Assembly: GCF_009659625.1 (NCBI RefSeq)
Contig: NZ_VOIW01000006.1
Coordinates: 434,001 to 498,000 of the forward strand
Reading direction: 5' to 3'
DNA: 64,000 bases
Source: Pseudomonas haemolytica
GTDB taxonomy: Bacteria; Pseudomonadota; Gammaproteobacteria; Pseudomonadales; Pseudomonadaceae
In this document: positions 42,201 through 50,356 of the stretch, in pieces
Numbering within the stretch: position 1 is the stretch's first letter
Layout of the letters: the number at the start of each line of letters is the position of its first letter
Position numbers and translations under genes: made by a program
The notes under the pieces: generated by a model
Databases searched by the model: none
What the model saw: only the letters and a program-made list of their open reading frames with translations
What the model was told of the DNA's origin: nothing

Positions 42201-44750
42201 CTGCCGGGCGCGCCGCTGCTGACGGCGGTGCAGCGTTATGCCGACAGCCAGATCGGCCGCTTTGACGCGCAACAGGTCAGTGATTATCAGGCTGACCTGA
42301 GCGCCGCTGCCTTGAGTTCGATGCTGGAGGTCATGCTCAAAGCGCAACTGTTCAGCGGCGCGCTGGCCGAGCCGGATGCACCCGCGATCCTCGATGCCTT
42401 GCACGTGCAACCGCGCCATCACTGGCTGGTGCGTCGCTGGCTGGTGGCATTGTGTGAAGCGGGCCTGTTGCAGCGTGAACAATCCCGTTATCGCCTGCTG
42501 CACAGCGCGCCGAACCCGGCGCTGGCCTGGGGCCGGGTGGAGCACGCGGTCGCGTCCGGGCTGTGCAGCCAGACGCTGCTCGACTATCAACTCAGCCACG
42601 TGTGGCAACTGCCGCAACTGCTGCGCGGCGAGGTCAACCCGTTCGATCTGCTGTTCCCCCAGGGCCAGCAAGACCTGGCGTTGCAGCTGTATGGCGGGGA
42701 TGCGGTGTCGCGCTACAACAACCACAGCATCGCCGCGCTGATCAACCGTCTTGTCACCCAACATGACGGCGATGGCCCGCTGCGCATCCTCGAAATCGGT
42801 GCCGGCACCGGAGCCACCAGCGCGCCGGTGATCAGCCTGCTCGATGGCCTGGAAGTGGATTACCTGTTCACCGACATGACCGCGTTTTTCCTGCCGGCGG
42901 CCAAGCAGCGCTTTGCCGACCACGCCTGGGTACGCTATGGCGTGCTGGACATTGACCAGGACATCCGCCCCCAGGGCTTGGCCAGCAACAGCGTGGATAT
43001 CGTGCTGTGCGCGGGCATGCTCAACAGCGTCAAGGACATCGACAACGCCCTCGGCCAGATCACCGAATTACTCAGCCCGGGTGGCTGGCTGGTGTTCAGC
43101 GAACCAACCGGCGAGTGGCCGCCGATCCTGCTGACCCAGGGCTTCATGATGACCCCGACGGGCGACGACCGCGACCAGGGCCGCAGCGGTTTGCGTGGTG
43201 CGGATGTCTGGCAGGCCAGGGTCAAGGCGTTCGGCGGCGAATGCCTGCCGGCCCTGCCCTACGCCGACCACCCGCTGGCCGCCCTCGGTATGCAAGTGTT
43301 CGCCGCACGTTTCAAGGCCGGGTTCCAACGTTTGAGCGTCGACAGCCTGCGCCGCGCCCTGGCGCAACGCCTGCCGGACTACATGCTGCCGGCGCACCTG
43401 CAAGTGCTCGACCGCCTGCCCCTGACCGCCAACGGCAAGGTCGACCGCAAGACCCTGGCCACCTGGCGCCCCGCCGTCGATGCCCAGGCCGGCACTAGCG
43501 ATGAGGTGCCCAGCGACCCGCTCACCGCCGAGCTGTGCCAGGTGTGGGCCGAGGCCCTGGGCCTGGCGCAGATCGGCGCTGACGACAGTTTCTACGAGAA
43601 AGGCGCCGATTCGCTGATCCTCGCCCGCGTCGCCGGCCAGTTGCGCGAACAACTGCCCCAGGCGCAAAGCCTGAGCTACGACACGCTGCTGCGCCAGATG
43701 CTCAACGAGCCGACTGTCAGCGCTCTGGCGCGCCTGCTCAACCACGGTGAAAGCGCGCCCACCGCTGCGATGCCTAACGAGTCGCAGCGCGCAACCAACA
43801 GCAACGCCCTGGTCGTGCCGTTCGGCGGTGGCGAGGTCGGCCCGGTGCGGGTGATGTTCCATGCTGCCCTGGGCACCCTCGACTATTTCCAGCACCTGGG
43901 CCGTTCACTCGCCGCCCAGCAAGCCGGGCCGGTGATTGGCTTTGCGGTGGCCGACACCGCGCAGTACCTGGCCCTGGAGCCCAAGCGCCTGATCGAAAGC
44001 GTGGCCCAGGACTATGCCGACCGCTTGATCGCCGACGGCCATCAGCACTTCCAGTTAATCGGCTACTGCCTCGGCGGCCTGCTCGCCACCGAAGTCGCCC
44101 GGCGCCTGCTGGAGCGCGGCATGGAGGTGGTGGACCTGAGCCTGATCGACAGCATCCCGATGTTTATCGACACCGACGAAGAGCTGGCCTATGAGGCGAT
44201 CTTCGTGCCCAACCTCAACCTGGACCCGGTGAAGACCGTGTTCGGCGCCCATATCGAAGACTACGACGTGTACCGCGCCATCGACCTGCTGATGGCCCGC
44301 GACAACCGTCGCGTGCCCGCCGGGGCCATGGCTGCGCTGAAAGGCGACCCCGGCCTGGAGGCGCTGGCGCTGGCGGTGCAGCAACAATCGGCGCGCAGCC
44401 AGGAAGAGCGCCTGGCCGAGTACGCACGCCTGGCGTCCGGCCAGGCCGGGGTGCCCATCGGCCCCGAACTGGTGCCGACCCTGTTCCGCGTATGTCGCCA
44501 CAGCATGCGAGCGGCGCGGTTCGACCCGCCGCCCTTCCTCGGCAACATGACCTACCTGCGCTGCCTGGAGCAGCAATCGTTCGGTATCACCGGCGGTGTC
44601 GGCCACCTGGCGGCGCCGTTCTGGGAAGACGCGTGCCTGGGTCAATTCAACTTGATCGATGTGCCCGGCAACCACTTCAGCGTGATCGAACCGCCCCATG
44701 TGCACACCGTCACCGCGCACCTGCTCGAGGCCCTTCGGAAAAACTCATGA
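39297..44750 (+). CDS. Siderophore NRPS-2: docking-Cy-A(MT)-PCP-TE
   Basis: About 1817 residues, PchF-like. Residues 1-50 form a TubC-like N-terminal docking domain (LLSELKSLGVELW, then LREHKQQILHLL). The cyclization domain follows (66-450, DSLIAD about 201-206). The adenylation domain has TSGSTGEPKG near 670 and the cysteine code D-L-Y-N-L-S-L-I-W. It is interrupted after GHRVELGEID by a methyltransferase (about 975-1335, SAM motif EIGAGTGATS near 1165) and resumes to ANGKVDRKTL near 1378. PCP Ser is about 1439 (KGADSLILAR). The terminal thioesterase (about 1500-1817) has GYCLGG, placing Cys (about 1591) at the usual Ser position, LIDSIP for the Asp and GNHFSVIEP for the His. It adds and methylates a third, cysteine-derived ring and releases the product. 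Confidence 0.93.
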   Translation: MPAAKLLSELKSLGVELWPQDGQLKFRAPQGLLDAERLAQLREHKQQILHLLQTQERPEVVADPSQRHAPFPLTDVQNAYLLGRQSSFGYGNVACHGYLELSWPRLDPQLVEQAWNRLIARHDMLRAVIASEGSQRVLAEVAHYPLAVADLRGVTREQHQHGVQHIRQAMEQKLYPTETWPLFELRLSRSDNGDTLHFSMDSLIADWASAQLLFNELEQLLHDPQASLPELHITFRDYLLAERGLLEGSRHQRDRDYWLARIDELPAAPQLPAPLSGEDTTVPRFQRHSAQLDAQQWGALKKAANALGLTPSIVVLSAYAGTLQRWSQQPTFSLNLTLLNRLPLHPQVGQLVGDFTSVSLLQVNDPQGQDFTTQARQLGSQLFADLEHRLFSGIQVMREIGRRRGREAAAMPVVFTSAIGLAIEPPAASQRRVGHGITQTPQVTLDCQVMDDANGLHIHWDVRQGVFPDGLIEDMQQAFVAELQLLAQDPAAWDHPMQVPLPAWQQRERLAANATAAPLPTGRLHDGLLAMAWERPQALAVVDAHGSLTYAALMERALAVAAALSAAGCRAQEPVAILMPKGRDQVIAAYGVLLAGAAYLPLDSNAPAARRDRVLHSANVRHVLGHSQALPHTPLPEGLHWHAVDQLAAATPDFPAQDASPDDLAYVIYTSGSTGEPKGVMISHRAALNTVQDINRRFQVNAADRVLGLAQLSFDLSVYDLFGPLAVGATLVLPDPARGADPSHWAELVQRHQVTLWNSVPAQLHMLAHYLQAEPWPLDSLRLALLSGDWIPLNLPPQLQALLPDLALVALGGATEASIWSNLHPIGAIDPAWRSIPYGLPLANQGFRVLDSQWRDAPTWVPGDLYITGVGLAQGYLGDPALSDARFFAHPLDGQHLYRTGDRGRYLPGGELEFLGREDGQVKIRGHRVELGEIDAALLATPGVDSAVSLLSGELLAFVTAARVEPEPLPGAPLLTAVQRYADSQIGRFDAQQVSDYQADLSAAALSSMLEVMLKAQLFSGALAEPDAPAILDALHVQPRHHWLVRRWLVALCEAGLLQREQSRYRLLHSAPNPALAWGRVEHAVASGLCSQTLLDYQLSHVWQLPQLLRGEVNPFDLLFPQGQQDLALQLYGGDAVSRYNNHSIAALINRLVTQHDGDGPLRILEIGAGTGATSAPVISLLDGLEVDYLFTDMTAFFLPAAKQRFADHAWVRYGVLDIDQDIRPQGLASNSVDIVLCAGMLNSVKDIDNALGQITELLSPGGWLVFSEPTGEWPPILLTQGFMMTPTGDDRDQGRSGLRGADVWQARVKAFGGECLPALPYADHPLAALGMQVFAARFKAGFQRLSVDSLRRALAQRLPDYMLPAHLQVLDRLPLTANGKVDRKTLATWRPAVDAQAGTSDEVPSDPLTAELCQVWAEALGLAQIGADDSFYEKGADSLILARVAGQLREQLPQAQSLSYDTLLRQMLNEPTVSALARLLNHGESAPTAAMPNESQRATNSNALVVPFGGGEVGPVRVMFHAALGTLDYFQHLGRSLAAQQAGPVIGFAVADTAQYLALEPKRLIESVAQDYADRLIADGHQHFQLIGYCLGGLLATEVARRLLERGMEVVDLSLIDSIPMFIDTDEELAYEAIFVPNLNLDPVKTVFGAHIEDYDVYRAIDLLMARDNRRVPAGAMAALKGDPGLEALALAVQQQSARSQEERLAEYARLASGQAGVPIGPELVPTLFRVCRHSMRAARFDPPPFLGNMTYLRCLEQQSFGITGGVGHLAAPFWEDACLGQFNLIDVPGNHFSVIEPPHVHTVTAHLLEALRKNS

Positions 44751-46486
44751 CTACTGCTCTGGATACCCTGAAACGTCCGGTCAACCGCTTGATTCGCCTC
44801 GGCGTGGTGTTTGCCGCAATCGGCGCGCTGGTCAACCTGGTGCCCTTTATCGGCCTCACCGAACTGGGCCGCTTGCTGCTCGCCGGTAATGCCGACAGTT
44901 CCACCCTATGGCAGTGGGCAGCGCTGGTGGTCATCGCCCTGAGCCTGGGCTGGATGGCCAGCGGCGTCGCGCTGTGGCTGACCCATGTGGCCGACCACCG
45001 GCTGCAATCGAGCCTGCGCGAAGCCATGGTGCGCAAACTCGGGCGCGTGCCCCTGGGCTGGTACACCGACACCACCTCCGGCGCCGTGCGCAAGGTGGTG
45101 CAGGACGACCTCGAAGACCTGCACCACCTGATCGCCCATCACGCAGTGGAGCTTACCGCCGCGATTGTCACGCCGCTGGCCGGGCTCGCCTGGCTGGCCA
45201 CGTTGAACTGGCGTCTGGCACTGCTGGCGGTACTGACCCTGCCGATCTACGCGGTGGCCTACAGCCTGATGATGCGCGGCTTCGGCGCCAAGATGCAGTT
45301 GCTCGACAAGAGCATGACCCGGGTCAGCGCGGCGATTGTCGAGTTTGTCCACGGCATTGCCGTGGTCAAGGCGTTCGGCCAGGTCGGCCAGGCCCATCGC
45401 AGCTATCAGCAGGCGGTCAACCAGTTCAGCACGCAATACGCTGGCTGGGTCAAACCATTGCTGCGCCTGGAAGCGTTTTCGTCGATGGCCTTGAGTGTGC
45501 CGGTGATCCTGCTGGTCAGCCTGACGGTGGGCAGCCTGTTGCTGGCCCAAGGCTGGATCACACCGTTGCAGTTGTTCGCAGAAACCCTGGTGGCGGTGGT
45601 GATCCCGCAGTCGCTGCTGGTGATCAACCAGAGCCTCACCGCGCAGCGCACCGCCCTGGCGGCGGCCGACCGCATCGAAGCGCTGCTGGACGTCGAAGAA
45701 CTGCCCACGCCCAAGGTATGCGTGCCGCCACAGGGCAGCGACATCAGCTTTGAACAGGTGCAGTTCGGTTACGACCCCGCGCATAGGATCCTCAATGGCG
45801 TCGACCTGCATTGCCCGGCCGGCAGCGTCACCGCGTTGGTGGGGGCCTCCGGCGCGGGCAAGTCGACCCTGGCCAAGCTGGTGCCGCGCTTTCATGACGT
45901 CAACGCCGGGCGGGTCTGCGTCGGCGGTGTGGATGTGCGCGAAATTGACCCGCGCCAGCTATATCAACAGGTGGGCTTTGTGTTGCAAGACGCGCAACTG
46001 GTGCACGGCACCGTCGCCGATAACCTGCGCCTGGGCCGCCCCGAAGCCAGCGACACCGACGTCGAAGCCGCCGCCCGTTCGGCGCAGATTCATCAGCGCA
46101 TCCAGGCCCTGCCCCGGGGCTACCAGTCGGTGATCGGTGAAGACGCGATTTTCTCCGGCGGTGAAGCCCAACGCCTGTCCATCGCCCGCACGCTGCTGGC
46201 CGACACGCCGGTATTGATCCTCGATGAAGCCACCTCCCACGCCGACCCCGAGTCCGAAGCCTTGATCCAGGACGCCCTGTCCGCCCTCGCCCGGGGCCGC
46301 ACGGTGCTGGTGATCGCCCATCGCCTGGCGAGCATTTGCGGGGTCGACCAAATCGTCGTGCTCGACCAGGGCCGCGTCCTCGAAAGCGGGCGCCATGAAC
46401 AACTGCTGCAGGCCAACGGCGCCTATGCCCGCCTGTGGCGCGCCGGCGCCGAAACCACCGCCCCCGACCTGGAGATGTCCTTGTGA
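44747..46486 (+). CDS. ABC half-transporter (fused TM-ATPase), YbtP/PchH-like
   Basis: About 579 residues from ATG 44747, overlapping the NRPS-2 stop by ATGA. The N-terminal ~320 residues have six transmembrane helices. The C-terminal ATPase has Walker A VGASGAGKSTLAK, signature FSGGEAQRLSIAR and Walker B VLILDEATSHADPESE. It belongs to the type-IV-fold half-transporter group in yersiniabactin (YbtP/YbtQ) and pyochelin (PchH/PchI) clusters. With the next gene it should form a heterodimer in the inner membrane. YbtPQ import ferric yersiniabactin; the direction for this pair is inferred only. The operon has no RhtX/FptX-like permease. Confidence 0.9.
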   Translation: MTTALDTLKRPVNRLIRLGVVFAAIGALVNLVPFIGLTELGRLLLAGNADSSTLWQWAALVVIALSLGWMASGVALWLTHVADHRLQSSLREAMVRKLGRVPLGWYTDTTSGAVRKVVQDDLEDLHHLIAHHAVELTAAIVTPLAGLAWLATLNWRLALLAVLTLPIYAVAYSLMMRGFGAKMQLLDKSMTRVSAAIVEFVHGIAVVKAFGQVGQAHRSYQQAVNQFSTQYAGWVKPLLRLEAFSSMALSVPVILLVSLTVGSLLLAQGWITPLQLFAETLVAVVIPQSLLVINQSLTAQRTALAAADRIEALLDVEELPTPKVCVPPQGSDISFEQVQFGYDPAHRILNGVDLHCPAGSVTALVGASGAGKSTLAKLVPRFHDVNAGRVCVGGVDVREIDPRQLYQQVGFVLQDAQLVHGTVADNLRLGRPEASDTDVEAAARSAQIHQRIQALPRGYQSVIGEDAIFSGGEAQRLSIARTLLADTPVLILDEATSHADPESEALIQDALSALARGRTVLVIAHRLASICGVDQIVVLDQGRVLESGRHEQLLQANGAYARLWRAGAETTAPDLEMSL

Positions 46487-48228
46487 TCCGCAGCCTTGTG
46501 ACTTTATTAGGCCCGGCCCATGCCGCACGCCTGTACCGCTACCTCGCGTGGCTGGTGACCAGTGCCGTGCTGCAAGGCGTGGCCGTGGCGTTCCTGGTGC
46601 CGATCCTGCACGCGCTGTTTGCCGGCGACCTGCACAGCGCAGGCCTCTGGCTGGCGGGCCTGGCGGCGATGGTGGTGCTGACCTGCATTGCCCATTACCA
46701 ACAGGCGATGAAGGGGTTCGCGCTGGCGCTGGTGGTGTTGACTACCCTGCATGATCGCCTCGGCCAGCACCTGGTGACCCTGCCGCTGGGCTGGTTCAAC
46801 TCGGAAAAAGTCGGTCGCCTGTCGCGCAGTGCCACCAGCGGCACCTTGATGGTGACCGGGTTGTTTGCCCATTACCTGGGGCCGGTAGTGTCCGGCGTGG
46901 TGGTGCCGGCCACGGTTGCGTTGAGCCTGTTTGTGTTCGACTGGCGCCTGGGCCTGACCGCCGTGCTGTGCGCGCCTTTGATTTACTTCACCCATCATTG
47001 GTCGGCTGCGGCCATCGGCAGCAACGACGCACGGGTGGAAGCCGCCGCAACCCTGGCCGGTAACCGCGTGGTGGAGTTCGCCCGCTACCAGCAAGTACTG
47101 CGTGCCTTTGGTCGCACCCAGGACGGCTACGCGCCGTTGCAAGCTGCCAACCTGGCGCAGAAACACGCGGGCGGCTCGATGCTGTCCCAGACCTTTCCGA
47201 AATTGCTGGCCGGTGGCTTGACCGTGCAGTTGGCGTTCGCACTACTGGTGGGCGTGGGCATTGCCCTGGCCGCCCAGGGTGAAATCGACGCCATCCAGTT
47301 GGTCGCCCTGCTCGCCCTGGCCGCGCGTTTTGTCGGGCCACTGGCCGAAGCGGCGGCGCGCAGCGGCTTGTTGCGCATGGCCGGTAACGACCTGGAGCAA
47401 CTGGTGAGCATCCTGCGCGAACCGTCGTTGCCGGAACCCGCTGTGAGCCAGCCGCTGACGGCGCCCGGCAGCCTGGCCTTTGACCAGGTCAGCTTCGCTT
47501 ACCCCAGCGGGCCCAAGGTGCTGCACCGCCTGACGTTCAACGCCCCGGCCCATTCGATGACCGCGATTGTCGGCGCCTCGGGCTCGGGCAAGACCACCGT
47601 CACGCGCCTGTTGATGCGTTTTTTCGATGCCAGCGAGGGCAGCGTCAAGGTCGGTGGCGTGGACGTGCGCGAGCTGTCTAACGCCGCGCTGATGGCGCAG
47701 TTGTCTTTGGTAATGCAGGACGTTTACCTGTTCGACGATAGCCTTGAGGCGAACATCCGCGTCGGCAGCCCGGACGCCAGTACTGAGCAAGTGGCCGAAG
47801 CAGCGCGGCTGGCAGGCGTGGATGAAATCGTCGCGCGCCTGCCCCAGGGTTGGAACACGCCAGTGGGCGAAGGCGGCACGGCGCTGTCCGGCGGCGAACG
47901 CCAACGCGTGTCCCTGGCCCGCGCCTTGCTCAAGCGTGCGCCGATCGTGCTACTGGATGAAGCCACGGCGGCGCTGGACCCGCACAACGAAGCCTTCGTA
48001 CAGGCAGCAATTGGCCGCCTGATGCAAAGCTCCACCGTGCTGGTGATCGCCCATCGCTTGCCGACCATCATGGCCGCCGACCAGATCCTGGTGCTGGATG
48101 AAGGTTGCCTGGTGGAGTCGGGCACCCATGCACAGTTGCTGGCCCGCAACGGTCGCTACGCCGGGTTCTGGCATGACCGCCAGCGCGCCGGTGGCTGGCG
48201 CTTGGGCGCTGAGGCCCAGCCATGCTGA
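46483..48228 (+). CDS. ABC half-transporter (fused TM-ATPase), YbtQ/PchI-like
   Basis: About 581 residues from GTG 46483, overlapping the previous stop (GTGA). Longer in-frame starts would lie within the preceding ATPase domain. Six transmembrane segments are followed by an ATPase with VGASGSGKTTVTRLL, LSGGERQRVSLARALL and IVLLDEATAALDPHNE. It is the second half of the heterodimeric transporter. Its end overlaps the next gene by seven bases. In PchHI/YbtPQ-type pairs one member often has a less standard ATP site; here it is the previous gene (HADPESE) that deviates after Walker B. Confidence 0.9.
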   Translation: MIRSLVTLLGPAHAARLYRYLAWLVTSAVLQGVAVAFLVPILHALFAGDLHSAGLWLAGLAAMVVLTCIAHYQQAMKGFALALVVLTTLHDRLGQHLVTLPLGWFNSEKVGRLSRSATSGTLMVTGLFAHYLGPVVSGVVVPATVALSLFVFDWRLGLTAVLCAPLIYFTHHWSAAAIGSNDARVEAAATLAGNRVVEFARYQQVLRAFGRTQDGYAPLQAANLAQKHAGGSMLSQTFPKLLAGGLTVQLAFALLVGVGIALAAQGEIDAIQLVALLALAARFVGPLAEAAARSGLLRMAGNDLEQLVSILREPSLPEPAVSQPLTAPGSLAFDQVSFAYPSGPKVLHRLTFNAPAHSMTAIVGASGSGKTTVTRLLMRFFDASEGSVKVGGVDVRELSNAALMAQLSLVMQDVYLFDDSLEANIRVGSPDASTEQVAEAARLAGVDEIVARLPQGWNTPVGEGGTALSGGERQRVSLARALLKRAPIVLLDEATAALDPHNEAFVQAAIGRLMQSSTVLVIAHRLPTIMAADQILVLDEGCLVESGTHAQLLARNGRYAGFWHDRQRAGGWRLGAEAQPC

Positions 48229-49325
48229 TCGGGGTGTTGGGCGCCAGTGGCGATGTGGGCCTGGCCAGCGCCCAGGCGTTGTTGAAGCTGGGAGTGAACG
48301 CTCTGCGCCTGGGCGGGCGTGATGCCGTCAAGGGTGCGCGCTGCATGGAAGTACTCCAGCAGCAATGGCCCCAAGCGCATTTGCAATGGGCCGCAGTGGA
48401 CTTCAACGACGGCCCGGCCCTGGCCGCGTTCGCCCGAAGTTGCGATGTGCTGCTCAACTGCGCCGGCCCTTCCTGGCGCGTAGAGGAGCGTGCCGCACAC
48501 GCCGCGTTGCACGCCGACGCCCATTACGTCGATGCTGCCGGCCCAACGCACCTCGACCCGGCCCAGTGGCGTGGCCGCTGCGCAGTGCTGGGCGCCGGCC
48601 TGCAACCCGGGCTTACCGGCCTGCTGCCGCGGTGGCTGGCCGAGCAGGCGTTCACCCAGGTGCGGGGCCTGACCAGCTATTTCGGTGTGCGCGATCACTT
48701 CACCGCCGTGGCCGCCGACGACTTTTTACAAGGCGCCGTGGACGGCAGCAGCGAACCGCTGGCGGCCTGGCACAACGGCCGCCGCAGCCGCGCACTGCGG
48801 CGCCAGCGCGAGGTGTCGGTACCCTGCTTTCCCGGCCAGGTGCACCTGTTGCCCTACTTGAACCTTGAGGGCGAACGCCTGGCCGTGGACCTGAACCTTG
48901 AAGTCGGCCAGTGGTTCAACGTGATCACCGACGGCTACGTGCTCAAGGCCCTCGACCAGGCCCATGGCCTGCCACGGGCCGACGCCGTGCAGCGCTTGTG
49001 CGACGCCAGCCGCCTGGATATGAGCGGCCAGGCGCCTTTCGTCACCCTGCTGCTGCAACTCGATGGCCGGCACCACGATCAGGTCCTGACCCGCAGCCTG
49101 GTGCTCAGCGGTGCCGGCAATGCGGCGCTGACCGGTGCCATGGCAGCGATCACGGTGGTCAGCGTGGTCGAGGGTGAGATCCGCGCCGGCTGCCATGAAG
49201 CCGCCCAGGCCTTGCCGCCCGCCGCCAGCCTTGAGCGCCTGCTGCGCACCTCGGCGATTCGTGCCCTGAACCTGCTGCACAGCCCACTCGATCAACTGCA
49301 TGCCGCCGAAGAAGGTTGCCTATGA
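48222..49325 (+). CDS. Saccharopine-dehydrogenase-like NAD(P)-binding oxidoreductase
   Basis: A 367-residue protein with an N-terminal Rossmann fold typical of saccharopine-dehydrogenase/trans-acting enoyl reductase-like proteins: LIGVLGASGDVGLASAQALL, the RLGGRD segment, and CDVLLNCAGPSWR, then HYVDAAGPT. The remainder is a mixed domain with a buried GAGLQPGLTGLLPRWL loop. The family is usually annotated without a known substrate. Embedded in the siderophore operon (seven-base overlap with the transporter, ATGA with the next gene), it probably reduces or oxidises a pathway intermediate. Pyochelin and yersiniabactin operons have no counterpart, so it is a candidate for new chemistry. Confidence 0.8.
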   Translation: MLIGVLGASGDVGLASAQALLKLGVNALRLGGRDAVKGARCMEVLQQQWPQAHLQWAAVDFNDGPALAAFARSCDVLLNCAGPSWRVEERAAHAALHADAHYVDAAGPTHLDPAQWRGRCAVLGAGLQPGLTGLLPRWLAEQAFTQVRGLTSYFGVRDHFTAVAADDFLQGAVDGSSEPLAAWHNGRRSRALRRQREVSVPCFPGQVHLLPYLNLEGERLAVDLNLEVGQWFNVITDGYVLKALDQAHGLPRADAVQRLCDASRLDMSGQAPFVTLLLQLDGRHHDQVLTRSLVLSGAGNAALTGAMAAITVVSVVEGEIRAGCHEAAQALPPAASLERLLRTSAIRALNLLHSPLDQLHAAEEGCL

Positions 49326-50356
49326 ACACCGCCCTGAACGAGTTGGAACACTTGAGCCTGGGCGTGATGGCCCAGGTGCTGCTGCACACCGAAGCATTGC
49401 CGTTGCAGGCCTGGCGCAACGCCGAACAGATCAACGCAGCGCTGGGCACAGCCGCACGGCATGCCTGGGTGGTACGGCGTTGGCTGGCGGCATTGACCCG
49501 TGTAGGCATCCTGCGAGAAAACGGTGAACAGTTGGGTTGGCCAGCACCGCCCCTCGACCCGCAGGTGGGTGAACTGCCGCGCCTGTATGCCGAGCTGGGC
49601 TTTCCCGCCAACATGGCGCGCCTGCACACCCAAGTCATCGAGTGCCTGCCCGACCTGCTGCGCGATCAATTCACCCTCACCCACTTGCTGATGCTCGGCG
49701 GGGACCCGGTGAAGGTGTTGGGCGCCTACCAGCACAACCATTTCACTGCGGCGATCAATCACGCCTTGGCCGAACGGGCACAGCCAATCAGCGCCTCAGA
49801 TGGATTGCTGCGGGTGCTGGAACTGGGCGGCGGCGCCCGCTGCACCACTGATGCGGTGCTGACGGCGCTGCAAGCGCGTGAAAAGGACTATCGCTTTACC
49901 GATATCAGCTCGCTGTTTACCGGCGCAGCGCAACGACAGTTGCGCCTTGAACCGGGCATGCAATTCGCTCTGCTCGACCTCAATCGCAGCTTCAGCGACC
50001 AAGGCATCGCGCCGCGCAGCCAGGACCTGGTGATCGCTGGCAATGTGCTGCACAACGCCCGCGACCTGCCCTATTGCCTTGGGCAGATCCGCACCTGCCT
50101 GGGCGATGGCGGCACCTTGCTGTTCAGCGAATCGATCGCCGACAACCCGGCGATGCTGACCTTCATGCACCTGTTGCTGTCACCGCCCTTCGACGCGCCG
50201 TTGCGCACCAGCGATGAAGCCTTCATGGCGCCCGACGCCTGGCGCCTGGCCTTGCAGGCGGCCGGCTTCGAGTTACTCGAGGTATGGCCCGCCGCGTCGG
50301 AACCGCTCGCCGCTGCGGGGCAACGCGTGTTCCACGCCAGAGGGGTTCGCGCATGA
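49322..50356 (+). CDS. Free-standing NRPS-type MT/epimerase-like protein with degenerate SAM motif
   Basis: About 344 residues from ATG 49322 (ATGA with the previous gene). It aligns with the methyltransferase inserted in NRPS-2: RHAWVVRRWLAALTRVGIL versus RHHWLVRRWLVALCEAGLL, and LPDLLRDQF versus LPQLLRGEV. The SAM-binding loop has decayed: GAGTG of NRPS-2 is GGGAR here (about residues 168-172). Later motifs are kept (VIAGNVLHNARDLPYCLGQI, GGTLLFSESIADNP). In PchE and HMWP2, domains of this fold embedded in the A domain act as epimerases rather than methyltransferases. NRPS-1 lacks such an insert. A trans-acting epimerase, or an inactive partner of the next protein, are the main options. Confidence 0.75.
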   Translation: MNTALNELEHLSLGVMAQVLLHTEALPLQAWRNAEQINAALGTAARHAWVVRRWLAALTRVGILRENGEQLGWPAPPLDPQVGELPRLYAELGFPANMARLHTQVIECLPDLLRDQFTLTHLLMLGGDPVKVLGAYQHNHFTAAINHALAERAQPISASDGLLRVLELGGGARCTTDAVLTALQAREKDYRFTDISSLFTGAAQRQLRLEPGMQFALLDLNRSFSDQGIAPRSQDLVIAGNVLHNARDLPYCLGQIRTCLGDGGTLLFSESIADNPAMLTFMHLLLSPPFDAPLRTSDEAFMAPDAWRLALQAAGFELLEVWPAASEPLAAAGQRVFHARGVRA

